A stretch of 64,000 nucleotides of DNA from Tepidibacter aestuarii (lineage in GTDB: Bacteria > Bacillota > Clostridia > Peptostreptococcales > Peptostreptococcaceae), in NCBI RefSeq assembly GCF_934924865.1, contig NZ_OW235315.1:2356001-2420000 (forward strand). The letters are read 5' to 3'. Positions 19,245 to 28,167 of this stretch are shown one piece after another (the stretch's first letter is position 1; each line of letters opens with the position of its first letter). The notes under the pieces are model-generated. The model did not search any database. It was not told the origin of the DNA and saw only the letters and a list, made by a program, of their open reading frames with translations. A program made the position numbers and the translations under genes.

Positions 19245-20219
19245 TTATTTCATTTTTATAGCATCTTTAGGACATTTTTTAGCACATTCGCTACATCCTA
19301 TACACTTTTCTTCTATTACAACGTGTTTTTGCTTAAGCTCTCCTTCGATTGCTTCAACAGGACACTTCTTTTTACATATAGTACATCCAACACATTTTTC
19401 TTCTTCTATAACAGCTTTCTTTCTTTTACTAAGTTCTCCTGATATAGCTTTAGTTGGACACTTTTGTGTACAGACCATGCATTGTGTACACTTTGAATAA
19501 TCTATTTTAGCTAATTTACCTTCCATAGTTATAGCTTCAAATGGGCAGGCTTTTGCACATATTCCACATCCTATACATCCAACTGCACACTTAGATTTAA
19601 CATCTTTTCCAAATTCTTGACTGTTACATTCAACAACTACTTCTTGAGAATAAGGAACCCAGTCTATTACAGATTTTGGACAAACTTCTAAACATTTACC
19701 ACAAGATACACATTTATCTCTATCTATGCTAGCTATTCCGTCTTTTATTACAATAGCACCGAATTGACATACATTAACACAAGTTCCTAGACCTAAACAT
19801 CCATATTGACATGATTTAGATCCACCAGATACTAAGGCTGCTGCTCTACAGTCATTTATTCCATAGTATTCACTTTTTTCCTTAGCATTGTTACATGTAC
19901 CTTTACATATAACCTTTGCTACTGTCTTTTCTCCGTCTTGTGCAGTTTGACCCATTATTTCTGCTATTTTAGCTGTAGTATCTGATCCTCCTACAGGACA
20001 TGCATTTACTGGAGCGTCTCCAGCAACAATTGCATTTGCTAATCCTCCACAACCAGGATAACCACAACCTCCACAGTTAGCTCCTGGTAAAGCTTCATTT
20101 ATAGCTTCTACTCTTGGGTCAACCTCTACAGCAAATTTTTTAGAAGCATAAGCAAGACCAGAACCGAATAAAAGTCCCATAGCACCAAGACTTATTACCG
20201 AATTTAATATTAAAGACAT
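19245..20219 (-). CDS. rnfB: Rnf complex subunit RnfB, polyferredoxin
   Basis: Iron-sulfur subunit of the ferredoxin:NAD oxidoreductase that pumps Na+ or H+. It has an N-terminal membrane anchor (ILNSVISLGAMGLLFGSGLAYA), the RnfB signature ANCGGCGYPGCGGLANAI, and a long C-terminal series of CX2CX2CX3CP ferredoxin motifs, for example CVSCGKCLEVCP, CIGCGICAKACP, CTQCMVCTQKCP, CVGCTICKKKCP and CIGCSECAKKCP. This is more than the two clusters of the E. coli form and is usual for clostridial Rnf. I chose the ATG at 20219 because of GGGGGTGAAAAAT. It is the last gene of the operon. Confidence 0.96.
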   Translation of the reverse strand: MSLILNSVISLGAMGLLFGSGLAYASKKFAVEVDPRVEAINEALPGANCGGCGYPGCGGLANAIVAGDAPVNACPVGGSDTTAKIAEIMGQTAQDGEKTVAKVICKGTCNNAKEKSEYYGINDCRAAALVSGGSKSCQYGCLGLGTCVNVCQFGAIVIKDGIASIDRDKCVSCGKCLEVCPKSVIDWVPYSQEVVVECNSQEFGKDVKSKCAVGCIGCGICAKACPFEAITMEGKLAKIDYSKCTQCMVCTQKCPTKAISGELSKRKKAVIEEEKCVGCTICKKKCPVEAIEGELKQKHVVIEEKCIGCSECAKKCPKDAIKMK

Positions 20220-20235
20220 ATTTTTCACCCCCTAC

Positions 20236-20808
20236 CTAAACTAATCCTGTAAATCCTAAGAATGCTATTGCCATAAGACTTGCTGTAATTAAAGCAATAG
20301 GGAATCCTTTAAAACTTTCTGGCACATCTGCAAGCTCAAGTCTTTCTCTAATTCCTGCAAATAAAACTATTGCAAGTGTAAATCCAATAGCAGCACCCAT
20401 ACCGTTTACTATTGTTTCAATTAAATTGTAATTACTGTCTATATTTATTATAGCAACCCCTAAAACTGCACAGTTTGTAGTTATAAGTGGTAAGAAAACT
20501 CCTAATGCTTGATAAAGTGTAGGACTCATCTTTTGAATTACCATCTCAACGAACTGAACAAGAGATGCTATTACAAGTATAAACGCGATCGTTTGTAAAA
20601 ATTGTATTCCAAGCGGCTCAAGCACATAATATTGAACAAAATAAGTTATTATAGATGCTAAAGTCATAACGAAAGTAACAGCCATACCCATACCTACTGC
20701 AGTTTCAACTTTTTTAGAAACTCCAAGGAACGGACATATACCTAAGAATCTAGATAATACAAAGTTATTTACTAATATAGAACTTACTAATATTAAAAAT
20801 ATTTCCAT
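20236..20808 (-). CDS. rnfA: Rnf complex subunit RnfA
   Basis: Six-helix membrane subunit of Rnf, 190 residues. The start [28 protein letters not shown] is the RnfA signature; the cysteine in it and [13 protein letters not shown] in the second half belong to the intramembrane iron-sulfur site shared with RnfE. It lies between rnfE and rnfB, 12 bases from rnfE. Confidence 0.96.
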   Translation of the reverse strand: MEIFLILVSSILVNNFVLSRFLGICPFLGVSKKVETAVGMGMAVTFVMTLASIITYFVQYYVLEPLGIQFLQTIAFILVIASLVQFVEMVIQKMSPTLYQALGVFLPLITTNCAVLGVAIINIDSNYNLIETIVNGMGAAIGFTLAIVLFAGIRERLELADVPESFKGFPIALITASLMAIAFLGFTGLV

Positions 20809-20820
20809 CCAATTCCCCTC

Positions 20821-21417
20821 CTAACTAGCTTTTTTATCAGCGATTTTATTAATAGTTGCAAGAAGTAAACCTAACGCTAAAAATGCACCTGGAGGTAATA
20901 TCATTATAAGTGCTGGCTTATATGCACTACCTAGCACTAAATGACCAAATATAGTTCCGTTTCCAAACAGTTCTCTAACAAGACCAAGTAAAGTTAAAGA
21001 AGCTGTGAATCCAAGTCCCATTCCAATTCCATCTACTATAGATGCTACTGGTCCATTTTTAGATGCAAAACTTTCCGCTCTCGCTAATATTAAGCAGTTA
21101 ACAACTATAAGAGGAATAAATAATCCAAGTTTTTTGTCAAGTGCTGGAACATAAGCTTTTAAAACCATTCCTACTAATGTAACGAATGTAGCTATTACTA
21201 CTATGAATGCAGGTATTCTTATCTTAGAAGGTATAAGCTTTCTAAGAAGAGATATAACTAAGTTTGCACATATAAGAACCGCAGTTGTTGCAAGACCCAT
21301 ACCTAATCCATTTTCAGCAGAAGTTGTAACTCCAAGAGTTGGACACATACCTAAAACTTGTACAAATACCGGGTTTTCATTTATAATACCATTTTTAAAT
21401 AATTTACCTAATTTCAT
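20821..21417 (-). CDS. rnfE: Rnf complex subunit RnfE
   Basis: Membrane subunit related to RnfA, 198 residues. It contains ENPVFVQVLGMCPTLGVTTSAENG at the N terminus and LIVVNCLILARAESFA in the second half, with the paired cysteines that hold the intramembrane cluster, and several hydrophobic segments. It is arranged between rnfG and rnfA. Confidence 0.95.
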   Translation of the reverse strand: MKLGKLFKNGIINENPVFVQVLGMCPTLGVTTSAENGLGMGLATTAVLICANLVISLLRKLIPSKIRIPAFIVVIATFVTLVGMVLKAYVPALDKKLGLFIPLIVVNCLILARAESFASKNGPVASIVDGIGMGLGFTASLTLLGLVRELFGNGTIFGHLVLGSAYKPALIMILPPGAFLALGLLLATINKIADKKAS

Positions 21418-21432
21418 AATTTCACCTCCAAC

Positions 21433-21990
21433 CTATTTTAAAACTTCATTATATACTCTTATCGCTTCATTAACACCAGCAGTTACTGCTTTTGAAGTTA
21501 TAGTTGCTCCAGCTATTGCAACAATTTCATTTTCCTTTGGTCCTGGATTTTTAATAACTTCAATGTTTTTATCTATGCCTTTTCCATTGTATTGGCTCTT
21601 AAATGGTTCATCAGCAGCCTTTGCTCCTAGTCCTGGAGTTTCTGCATGATTTCCTATAGAAATACCGTGAATAGTTCCATCTGTACCTATTCCTACCATA
21701 ACTTCAACCTCTCCTGCATATCCTTTAGGAGCAGTTTTTATAGTATATCCTACTAAATCAGATCCATCTAATCCTTGATATATTTCTTTAACCATAGCTG
21801 ATTCTACTTCTTTTTCAACAGGTTTAAATTCTTTAGCTTCTGCTAAAACTGCTGTACGCGCCTCAACATTAGCCTTTTCATTTTGTTCTTGTATTGCAGG
21901 TAATGTAACATCGTTAGTAAATCCTAAAACAACAGCTGATATAGATGTTATTATTAAAAGTATTACTCCCAGTTTTAATATTTCTTTCAT
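21433..21990 (-). CDS. rnfG: Rnf complex subunit RnfG, FMN-binding
   Basis: Extracytoplasmic electron-carrying subunit with covalent FMN. One N-terminal membrane helix (LGVILLIITSISAVVLGF) is followed by an FMN-binding domain. The flavin attachment region is IAGATITSKAVTAGVNEAI, in which the threonine of GAT would carry FMN. GNHAETPGLGAKA is the other conserved block. Length 185. Its start overlaps the rnfD stop by one base. Confidence 0.95.
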   Translation of the reverse strand: MKEILKLGVILLIITSISAVVLGFTNDVTLPAIQEQNEKANVEARTAVLAEAKEFKPVEKEVESAMVKEIYQGLDGSDLVGYTIKTAPKGYAGEVEVMVGIGTDGTIHGISIGNHAETPGLGAKAADEPFKSQYNGKGIDKNIEVIKNPGPKENEIVAIAGATITSKAVTAGVNEAIRVYNEVLK

Positions 21991-22934
21991 TACTTAGCCA
22001 CCTCCCCAAATACTTTAGGGTTTACATACTTATCTATAAGTGGTGCTGCTACGTTCATTAATAATATTGAGTAAGAAACCCCTTCTGGATATCCTCCCCA
22101 TAATCTTATTATAGTAGTTAATGCTCCACATCCAATTGCATATATTATTTGACCTTTTTGAGTCATAGGTGATGAAGAATAATCTGTTGCCATATAGAAT
22201 GCACCAATCATTAATCCACCAGCAAATAAGTGATACATTGAATTTGCTATATCAAATCCACCAAATAAGAATGTTAATACAAATACTGTTCCTATATAAT
22301 AAGTAGGTATTATATAAGTAATCACTCCTCTATATAGAAGATATACTCCACCTAATATTAAAAGAATCGCAGATGTTTCTCCAATACATCCTCCTATATT
22401 ACCCACTAAAAGATCGAAGAAACTTGGTTTAGCCATATCTATTGCCTCTGCACCTTTAATTATTGCAAGAGGAGTAGCTGTAGATACAGCATCTGGTCCT
22501 GGAGTTACCCAGCTTGTCATTTCAACCGGCCAAGAAGCAAGTAACATAGCACGAGCTGCAAGAGCAGGGTTCATAAAGTTGTGTCCTATTCCTCCAAATA
22601 ATTGCTTTACTATAACAATTGCAAATACTGATCCTACAAAAGGTATCCATAAAGGAGCACTAGCAGGTATATTAAATGCTACTAATAATCCTGTAACTAT
22701 TGCAGACCAATCGTTTATAGTTATTGGTTTTCTCATAAGTTTTTGACATAATGCTTCTGATGCAACCGCACCTATTAATGCAGATATAATTACACCTAAT
22801 GCTCCCATTCCAAAATAATAAACAGCAGCTATAGTTGCTGGAACTAATGCTATTACAACATCCCTCATTATAGTAGAAGTATCTTCTTTTGATCTTAAAT
22901 GAGGAGAAGAAGATATTATAAGCTTATTATCCAT
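21990..22934 (-). CDS. rnfD: Rnf complex subunit RnfD, FMN-binding membrane protein
   Basis: Polytopic membrane subunit, 314 residues, with about nine hydrophobic segments. Conserved blocks include SSPHLRSKEDTSTIMRDVVI, NFMNPALAARAMLLASWP and the covalent flavin site DAVSTATPLAIIKG (threonine of STAT). YSSSPMTQKGQIIYAIGCG is also typical. It follows rnfC and overlaps rnfG by one base. Confidence 0.96.
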   Translation of the reverse strand: MDNKLIISSSPHLRSKEDTSTIMRDVVIALVPATIAAVYYFGMGALGVIISALIGAVASEALCQKLMRKPITINDWSAIVTGLLVAFNIPASAPLWIPFVGSVFAIVIVKQLFGGIGHNFMNPALAARAMLLASWPVEMTSWVTPGPDAVSTATPLAIIKGAEAIDMAKPSFFDLLVGNIGGCIGETSAILLILGGVYLLYRGVITYIIPTYYIGTVFVLTFLFGGFDIANSMYHLFAGGLMIGAFYMATDYSSSPMTQKGQIIYAIGCGALTTIIRLWGGYPEGVSYSILLMNVAAPLIDKYVNPKVFGEVAK

Positions 22935-22948
22935 TCTTTTACCTCCTT

Positions 22949-24274
22949 TTACTTACTTTGTTTTCTTTTTTGTGCTATTATTTCTCTTTTTGCAACTCTT
23001 ATTGACTGAAGAAGAGGTCTCTTTGATGGACATATAAATGAACATGATCCACATTCTATACAGTCAAGAGCTCTATAATCTTCCGCTCTATCAAAATTGT
23101 ATTTTAATGAATGAGCACTTATGAAAAGTGGTTGTAAAAATGCAGGACATATATCTACACATTTACCACATCTTATACAATTGCTTGGATTTGGTAAAGT
23201 AGCTTCTTCTCTATTAAGACACAGTATACCAGATCCACCTTTAGTAACAGGTACTTCAAGTGTATATTGAGTAAGTCCCATCATAGGTCCTCCCATTATA
23301 ACCTTGCCTGCTTCTTCTTTAAATCCGCCACATTGATTTATTATTTCCTCAAATGTAGTTCCTATCCTAATAAGTAGGTTAGTAGGATTTGCTATTGCGC
23401 TACCTGTAACAGTAGTTATTCTTTCTACAAGTGGCATACCTGTTGTTATAGTTTCGTATACTTGAGCTGCTGTTGCAACATTATTTACTACAACTCCAGC
23501 ATCCATAGGTAGTCCACCCGATGGTACCTCTTTATTTGTACAAGCATATATAAGTTGCTTTTCGGCTCCCTGAGGATATTTAGTTCTAAGTCCTACAACC
23601 TCTATATTGCTTTCTTTTTCAGCAGCTTTAATCATAGCCTCTATTGCATCAGGCTTGTTATCTTCTATTCCTATATATCCTTTTTCAACATTTAAAACCT
23701 TCATTATAGCTTTAAGTCCATAAACTACAGACTCTGGATTTTCAAGCATAAGTCTATGGTCCGCTGTAAGATATGGCTCACACTCTGCTCCATTTAATAT
23801 AACTGTATCTATTTTTTTGTCTTTTGGCGGTGATAGCTTTACATGAGTTGGGAATGTTGCTCCACCCATACCAACTATACCAGCTTCTTTTATTATTTCT
23901 AATATTTCCTCTCCTGTTAGAGATTCTATACTCCCTTTAGAAACAACGCTTTCATGGATTTCATTCGCGAAATCGTTTTCAATAACTACACATAATCCTT
24001 TTCCTCCTGGTACCGGACATTCCTTAATCGCCTTTACCTTACCAGAAACAGAAGAATGTACAGGTGCTGAAACAAAACCTTGTGCCTCTCCTATCTTTTG
24101 CCCTACTTTAACCGTGTCTCCAACATTAACAATAGCCTTAGATGGTGCCCCTATATGTTGTTGAAGAGGTATATATAAAGTAGCTGGATCTTTAGCTCTT
24201 TCTACCTTTATACTCTCAGTACTTTTCTTTCTGTGTGGCGGATGAACACCACCTCTAAAACTTAAGAGCTTCAT
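22949..24274 (-). CDS. rnfC: Rnf complex subunit RnfC, NADH-binding
   Basis: Soluble subunit that holds FMN and two [4Fe-4S] clusters and interacts with NAD. It starts with the signature FRGGVHPPHRKKST, has GMGGATFPTHVKLSPP for nucleotide/FMN binding, and ends with the ferredoxin pair CIRCGKCVDICP and CIECGSCSFICPSKRPL. Length 441. AAGGAGGTAATATG lies ahead of the start. It is the first gene of rnfCDGEAB, the order seen in Clostridia, so the energy from lysine and other amino-acid fermentation can be recovered as an ion gradient. Confidence 0.96.
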   Translation of the reverse strand: MKLLSFRGGVHPPHRKKSTESIKVERAKDPATLYIPLQQHIGAPSKAIVNVGDTVKVGQKIGEAQGFVSAPVHSSVSGKVKAIKECPVPGGKGLCVVIENDFANEIHESVVSKGSIESLTGEEILEIIKEAGIVGMGGATFPTHVKLSPPKDKKIDTVILNGAECEPYLTADHRLMLENPESVVYGLKAIMKVLNVEKGYIGIEDNKPDAIEAMIKAAEKESNIEVVGLRTKYPQGAEKQLIYACTNKEVPSGGLPMDAGVVVNNVATAAQVYETITTGMPLVERITTVTGSAIANPTNLLIRIGTTFEEIINQCGGFKEEAGKVIMGGPMMGLTQYTLEVPVTKGGSGILCLNREEATLPNPSNCIRCGKCVDICPAFLQPLFISAHSLKYNFDRAEDYRALDCIECGSCSFICPSKRPLLQSIRVAKREIIAQKRKQSK

Positions 24275-24362
24275 TCATATTACCTCCTTACAATAAATTA
24301 TAAATCAACTTGAAGTTACCAAGTATAAGTATTTATGTTCTCTGAAAAACATTTCAACATAT

Positions 24363-24396
24363 AGTATACTATATTTTTTTTATAAAGTCCTATAAA
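24363..24396 (-). promoter_or_regulatory. Possible promoter of the rnf operon
   Basis: On the minus strand TTTATA and TATAGT are 17 bases apart, a fair vegetative match about 90 bases upstream of rnfC. The region is very AT-rich, so chance matches are likely. Confidence 0.35.
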
Positions 24397-24447
24397 TCTT
24401 TTTTTTAACATACTTTAAATACCGTATTTTGTATTAATTTACAGAAC

Positions 24448-24474
24448 AAAAGCAGGTGATAATCACCTGCTTTT
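24448..24474 (-). terminator. Terminator after the SPOR-like gene
   Basis: Arms AAAAGCAGGTGA and TCACCTGCTTTT pair around three bases and lie 9 bases past the stop codon of the gene at 24483-25286. Confidence 0.75.
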
Positions 24475-24482
24475 AAATAAAT

Positions 24483-25286
24483 CTATATATTTTTAATCTC
24501 ATTTATAAATTCATTATACTGGAATAAGCTTGATATAAAAAGCTTTTCACAGGATTTCATATCTCCATTTCCCAGATTTTTATTTATAGATTTTATATTT
24601 TTTTTATCTAATTCGCAGAATTTCGACATTATTTTTTCGAAATTTTCTGTATACTTTTCTTTAGATTCCTTCAAATTCTTTGTTAATGAATCTACTATTT
24701 TACTTTTATCGTTAACTATTTTTATATAATCATCATAATTTGATGTTCCCAATTTATATTCATTCCAAAACTGCGACTCTTGTTTCATGTTTTCAATAAG
24801 AAGTTCTAAATCCTTACATACATCATTCATATATTCATATTTCTTTGTATACTCTAGATTTATAGATCCTATTTTTATTTTAGATATAAAAGCATCTGAA
24901 TAACTAGATTTTATACCTTCTAAATACCTTCTTACATTAGGCTCTTCTAGAGATGTATATGTATATACTTTATAAGAATTTTCTTCTTTATGTACATAAT
25001 TAGGTATATTAGCACTTTCAAGATTGTTTACTATACTTTCCACTTCTTTATAATCATTTAAAGATCCTACTTGTACAGAATATATTTCAAAACCTTCTAC
25101 TTCTTTTTTAAAACCTTCTGATCCTTCTTTGTTATCGTCTTTTACTTCTATTTTTACAGCCTTTATTGTTTTTTTATTAGATATTTTGCTAAAAACATAC
25201 TTTGATGTAGCCCAAGATGCTATAAGTGGTATGATTAAGAAAAATATAAGCAAAGATTTTTTTTGTTTTTTATACCTTTTATTCAT
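24483..25286 (-). CDS. Membrane-anchored protein with a SPOR-like domain
   Basis: The 267-residue product has a basic N terminus, one membrane helix (SLLIFFLIIPLIASWATSKY), a charged linker, and a segment at about residues 65-135 (YSVQVGSLNDYKEVESIV, then SYKVYTYTSLEEPNVRRYL) that looks like a SPOR peptidoglycan-binding domain. The rest is charged and helical without recognised motifs. It is transcribed divergently from a lytic transglycosylase gene. The SPOR assignment is by pattern only and the function is unknown; cell envelope or septum binding is likely. Confidence 0.6.
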   Translation of the reverse strand: MNKRYKKQKKSLLIFFLIIPLIASWATSKYVFSKISNKKTIKAVKIEVKDDNKEGSEGFKKEVEGFEIYSVQVGSLNDYKEVESIVNNLESANIPNYVHKEENSYKVYTYTSLEEPNVRRYLEGIKSSYSDAFISKIKIGSINLEYTKKYEYMNDVCKDLELLIENMKQESQFWNEYKLGTSNYDDYIKIVNDKSKIVDSLTKNLKESKEKYTENFEKIMSKFCELDKKNIKSINKNLGNGDMKSCEKLFISSLFQYNEFINEIKNI

Positions 25287-25370
25287 TAGTTATTCCTCCC
25301 TATTTACTATTCTATATATTATTTATATAATATTCTTATATAAAATATTACTAAATAAGGAGTAGTATAT

Positions 25371-25910
25371 ATGAATAATTTAATAAATCAGATTTTTTTA
25401 AATAAACTTAACGAAATCCAGAGTAGAATACCTGTAAAAATAATCCCTAATAAAAATATAAATAATTTTAAAGAAGTATTAAATGAAAAATCTGCAAATA
25501 TAAATTCATCCTCTATTGAAATTGCAATAAAAGAAGCTTCTTCAAAGTATAACATCGATGAAAATTTAATAAGATCTGTTATACAAGCTGAATCAAACTT
25601 TAATCCAAATGCTACTTCACACAAAGGAGCTATGGGACTTATGCAGTTAATGCCTAATACTGCAAAATCACTAAATGTACAAAATCCATATGATGTAAAA
25701 GAAAATGTACTAGGTGGTACAAAATACCTTGATTCTCTTTTAGATAAATATAACAGTGTACCCTTAGCTGTAGCTTCTTATAATGCTGGCCCAGGAAATG
25801 TAGATAAATATAATGGTATACCACCATTTAAAGAAACTCAAGGTTATGTTAATAAGGTTATGAATACATACAATAAACTAAAAAATGAAACTAAAAAAGG
25901 TGGTCTATAG
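25371..25910 (+). CDS. Soluble lytic transglycosylase-domain protein
   Basis: A 179-residue protein whose C-terminal 110 residues form an SLT (lysozyme-like) domain. It has [20 protein letters not shown] with the catalytic glutamate in [27 protein letters not shown] and [15 protein letters not shown]. It would cleave peptidoglycan to anhydromuramyl products. No signal peptide or membrane segment is visible in the N-terminal 65 residues, so export is unclear, as in similar clostridial genes near flagellar or envelope loci. TAAGGAGTAGTAT precedes the ATG. Confidence 0.88.
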   Translation: MNNLINQIFLNKLNEIQSRIPVKIIPNKNINNFKEVLNEKSANINSSSIEIAIKEASSKYNIDENLIRSVIQAESNFNPNATSHKGAMGLMQLMPNTAKSLNVQNPYDVKENVLGGTKYLDSLLDKYNSVPLAVASYNAGPGNVDKYNGIPPFKETQGYVNKVMNTYNKLKNETKKGGL

Positions 25911-25923
25911 GCCACCTTTTTTT
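25893..25923 (+). terminator. Terminator after the transglycosylase gene
   Basis: Arms AAAAAGGTGG and CCACCTTTTT with a run of T overlap the stop codon of the plus-strand gene. Confidence 0.85.
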
Positions 25924-25979
25924 ATATAAAGAAATTATGTAATTTTGAATCTATATATAACATTGATTAAAGCTCTAAA

Positions 25980-26056
25980 TTTGCATCTATTTTTAAGCAA
26001 CGGAGCCCGGAGGACTCGTTGGCGACATGAGCTATGCGTTAGCATAAAGCGAATTT
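25980..26056 (+). repeat. Dispersed two-hairpin repeat, copy 2
   Basis: Plus-strand orientation. CAACGGAGCCC pairs with GGACTCGTTG and the second hairpin is GCTATGC, GTTA, GCATAAAGC, followed by GAATTTT. The far end touches the stop codon of the convergent gene at 26056. The upstream ATAACATTGATTAAA resembles the flank of other copies. Confidence 0.8.
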
Positions 26057-26931
26057 TAGTTTATTACTCTTCTTGCCGTAACATATGTCTTTTGGTAATA
26101 TCCTTCACTTAAGCTAGATATCATAACATTAGCTTTAGCAGAAGATGCATGGATAAAATTACCATTTCCTATGTACATACCAACATGTCCTATACTAGAA
26201 TTTCTACTAGTATCAAAAAATACTAGATCACCTAATCTTAATTGATCTTTTGAAACTGCTGTTCCTACACTACTTTGAGCTTTAGAACTATGTGGAAGGT
26301 CAATTCCTGCTCCATTTTTATAAACATACATAGTAAATCCTGAGCAATCAAAAGTATTAGGACCACTAGATGCCCACACATACTTGCTTCCTAATTTACT
26401 CTGAGCTACCTCATATAATTTAGTCAATTTGTCACTAGATCCTCTTGTTACATTCATATTATCTCTTTTGATGTCTATTAAAGAATGATATATGTATCCT
26501 GTTTGTTCCTCATTTATTTGAACCTTGTACCAATCTTCATTTTTATCTAATATTGTCACTTCATTTCCAGTATTTAGAATAGCTATAGAGTCACTTGCAG
26601 TTGTATTTGAACTTCTTACATTTACATTATTTCCATTCACAACTCCTACGGCTTGTTTTTTAGTGGAATATTGAGAACTAACCCATCCTTCTTGAGAAGA
26701 GTTTAATTTGATTTTATACCAACCTTCTTGTTCTTCAAGAATTAAGTATCTTTGACCTGAGTTTACCTTAGTTATAATATTAGCATTTAGATTATTTTCG
26801 CTTCTTACATTCAAATTATTAGCATTTATTTGTGCTTCTTCATATGTGCTTGCTGATGGTTTAGATATATTAAAAGTTAGTGATATAATCATAGCTAGTG
26901 CAGGCGCTACTATTTTTTTCATATTTGCCAT
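26056..26931 (-). CDS. Secreted SH3b-NlpC/P60 cell-wall hydrolase
   Basis: Endopeptidase that cuts peptide stems of peptidoglycan. The 291-residue protein has a signal peptide (residues about 1-28), two bacterial SH3 domains (NANNLNVRSENNLNANIITK and NGNNVNVRSSNTTASDSI), and a C-terminal NlpC/P60 domain. The domain has catalytic cysteine NTFDCSGFTMYVYKN, LPHSSKAQ, the first histidine GHVGMYIGNGNFIHAS and the second in IHAS. AAGGAGGAAATAT precedes the start. Confidence 0.93.
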   Translation of the reverse strand: MANMKKIVAPALAMIISLTFNISKPSASTYEEAQINANNLNVRSENNLNANIITKVNSGQRYLILEEQEGWYKIKLNSSQEGWVSSQYSTKKQAVGVVNGNNVNVRSSNTTASDSIAILNTGNEVTILDKNEDWYKVQINEEQTGYIYHSLIDIKRDNMNVTRGSSDKLTKLYEVAQSKLGSKYVWASSGPNTFDCSGFTMYVYKNGAGIDLPHSSKAQSSVGTAVSKDQLRLGDLVFFDTSRNSSIGHVGMYIGNGNFIHASSAKANVMISSLSEGYYQKTYVTARRVIN

Positions 26932-27013
26932 ATATTTCCTCCTTAGTTATATAATGTTCCCTTTTACTGTATTCGACATTATTTTAAATTTCCCTCTATT
27001 TTTTTTTATTTTT

Positions 27014-27538
27014 TTATTCTACTAGTAAAATTCCAATTAAATTAATTATACTATAGCCGGAATAATCTATTTTTATATTTACATTTTTTAGAGTTTTATC
27101 TAAATTTACACCTACAGCTTCAGGAGAAAACCTTCTAAGGCTTGGTTTTGAACACTTTTCTTTACATATTTGACATTCATTGCAAGATCCAGGTCTCAAA
27201 AGATGTGCAAAAGTATATCCACTATTAAAAGCAAATTTTTCTATTTCAATCATTTTTCTAAAAGATTCTCGCCTTGCATCCTCCCATTCATCTATCATAT
27301 TTTCTTTTGAAGAAGTCTTATATTCTTCTAAAAGTATAAGAGCCTTATCATATTCACTCAATATTTTCTTAAACTTATCTATACTAATGCAGTTAGGTGG
27401 ACAGTTTAGTCTTTTTCCAAAATCCTTACATCCATAAGCACATTTTAAGTAAACCCTTTCCTCAACTATAATATCTTTAGCCTCTATAGTGTATGCTTTT
27501 ATATTGTGACTATTTGAAAAATCTACAATATCATTCAT
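27014..27538 (-). CDS. DUF2284 predicted metal-binding protein
   Basis: A 174-residue cysteine-rich protein. It shows CAYGCKDFGKRLNCPPNC near residues 29-46 and LLRPGSCNECQICKEKCSKP near the C terminus, the pattern of DUF2284, a family thought to bind a metal or an iron-sulfur cluster and with no established reaction. The longer frame starts at 27553, but those codons are the GGGGGAGGT ribosome site; the ATG at 27538 (MNDIVDFSNSH) is preferred. It stands alone. Confidence 0.8.
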   Translation of the reverse strand: MNDIVDFSNSHNIKAYTIEAKDIIVEERVYLKCAYGCKDFGKRLNCPPNCISIDKFKKILSEYDKALILLEEYKTSSKENMIDEWEDARRESFRKMIEIEKFAFNSGYTFAHLLRPGSCNECQICKEKCSKPSLRRFSPEAVGVNLDKTLKNVNIKIDYSGYSIINLIGILLVE

Positions 27539-27622
27539 AGGTACCTCCCCCAAAAACTTAAAAAATTATAATTTATATAATGTATATTTTAAATTATACA
27601 TTATATAAATTCGTTTTAAAAT

Positions 27623-27655
27623 AATAAAAAAGTCCTTATAATAAGGACTTTTTTA
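27623..27655 (-). terminator. Terminator after the glyoxalase-like gene
   Basis: Arms AAAAAAGTCCTTAT and ATAAGGACTTTTTT are perfectly paired and followed by U on the minus strand. The stop codon of the glyoxalase-like gene is at 27656. Confidence 0.85.
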
Positions 27656-28030
27656 TTATTTATTCTTAGGAGGAATTATCTCTATCCAATAATTATCTGG
27701 ATCTGCGATGAAGTATATTCCCATTTCTTTATTTTCATAGCATATGCATTCTATATTTTTATGATGTTCATATGCTTTTTCAAAATCATCGGTTTCAAAT
27801 GCTAAATGGAATTCATTTTCACCTAAATTATAACTCTCTTTTCTATCTCTAAGCCAAGTAAGTTCAAGCTTATGATTGTTTTCTCCATCACCTAAGAATA
27901 CTAGTATAAAACTTCCATCACTAGCTACTTTTCTTCTAGTTTCTACAAGTCCTAGAGCTTCTTCATAAAATTTTATACTTTTTTCAAGATCTAATACATT
28001 AAAGTTATTGTGATTGAATGTAAACTTCAT
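27656..28030 (-). CDS. Glyoxalase I-like VOC protein
   Basis: A 124-residue vicinal-oxygen-chelate protein. It begins MKFTFNHNNFNVLDLEKSI, with a metal-binding histidine in FNHNNF, SIKFYEEALGLVETRR, EFHLAFETDD and FIADPDNYWIEII, which are the metal-ligand blocks of lactoylglutathione lyase. It may detoxify methylglyoxal made by MgsA; the thiol cofactor in Clostridia is not certain. It stands alone between terminators. Confidence 0.85.
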   Translation of the reverse strand: MKFTFNHNNFNVLDLEKSIKFYEEALGLVETRRKVASDGSFILVFLGDGENNHKLELTWLRDRKESYNLGENEFHLAFETDDFEKAYEHHKNIECICYENKEMGIYFIADPDNYWIEIIPPKNK

Positions 28031-28112
28031 TTTGGTCCTCCTCTATTTATTAATTTATCAATATAATAATATCATAAATAAAACTTTGATTCATTCCAAA
28101 TTTAGGTTTTTA

Positions 28113-28159
28113 AAGAAACAGCTATCTCTTTAGAAAATATTTCCTATTTCGAGATAGCT
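28113..28159 (-). terminator. Terminator after the flotillin gene
   Basis: Arms AGCTATCTC and GAGATAGCT with a 22-base loop lie 9 bases past the flotillin stop codon. Confidence 0.6.
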
Positions 28160-28167
28160 ACTTTTAT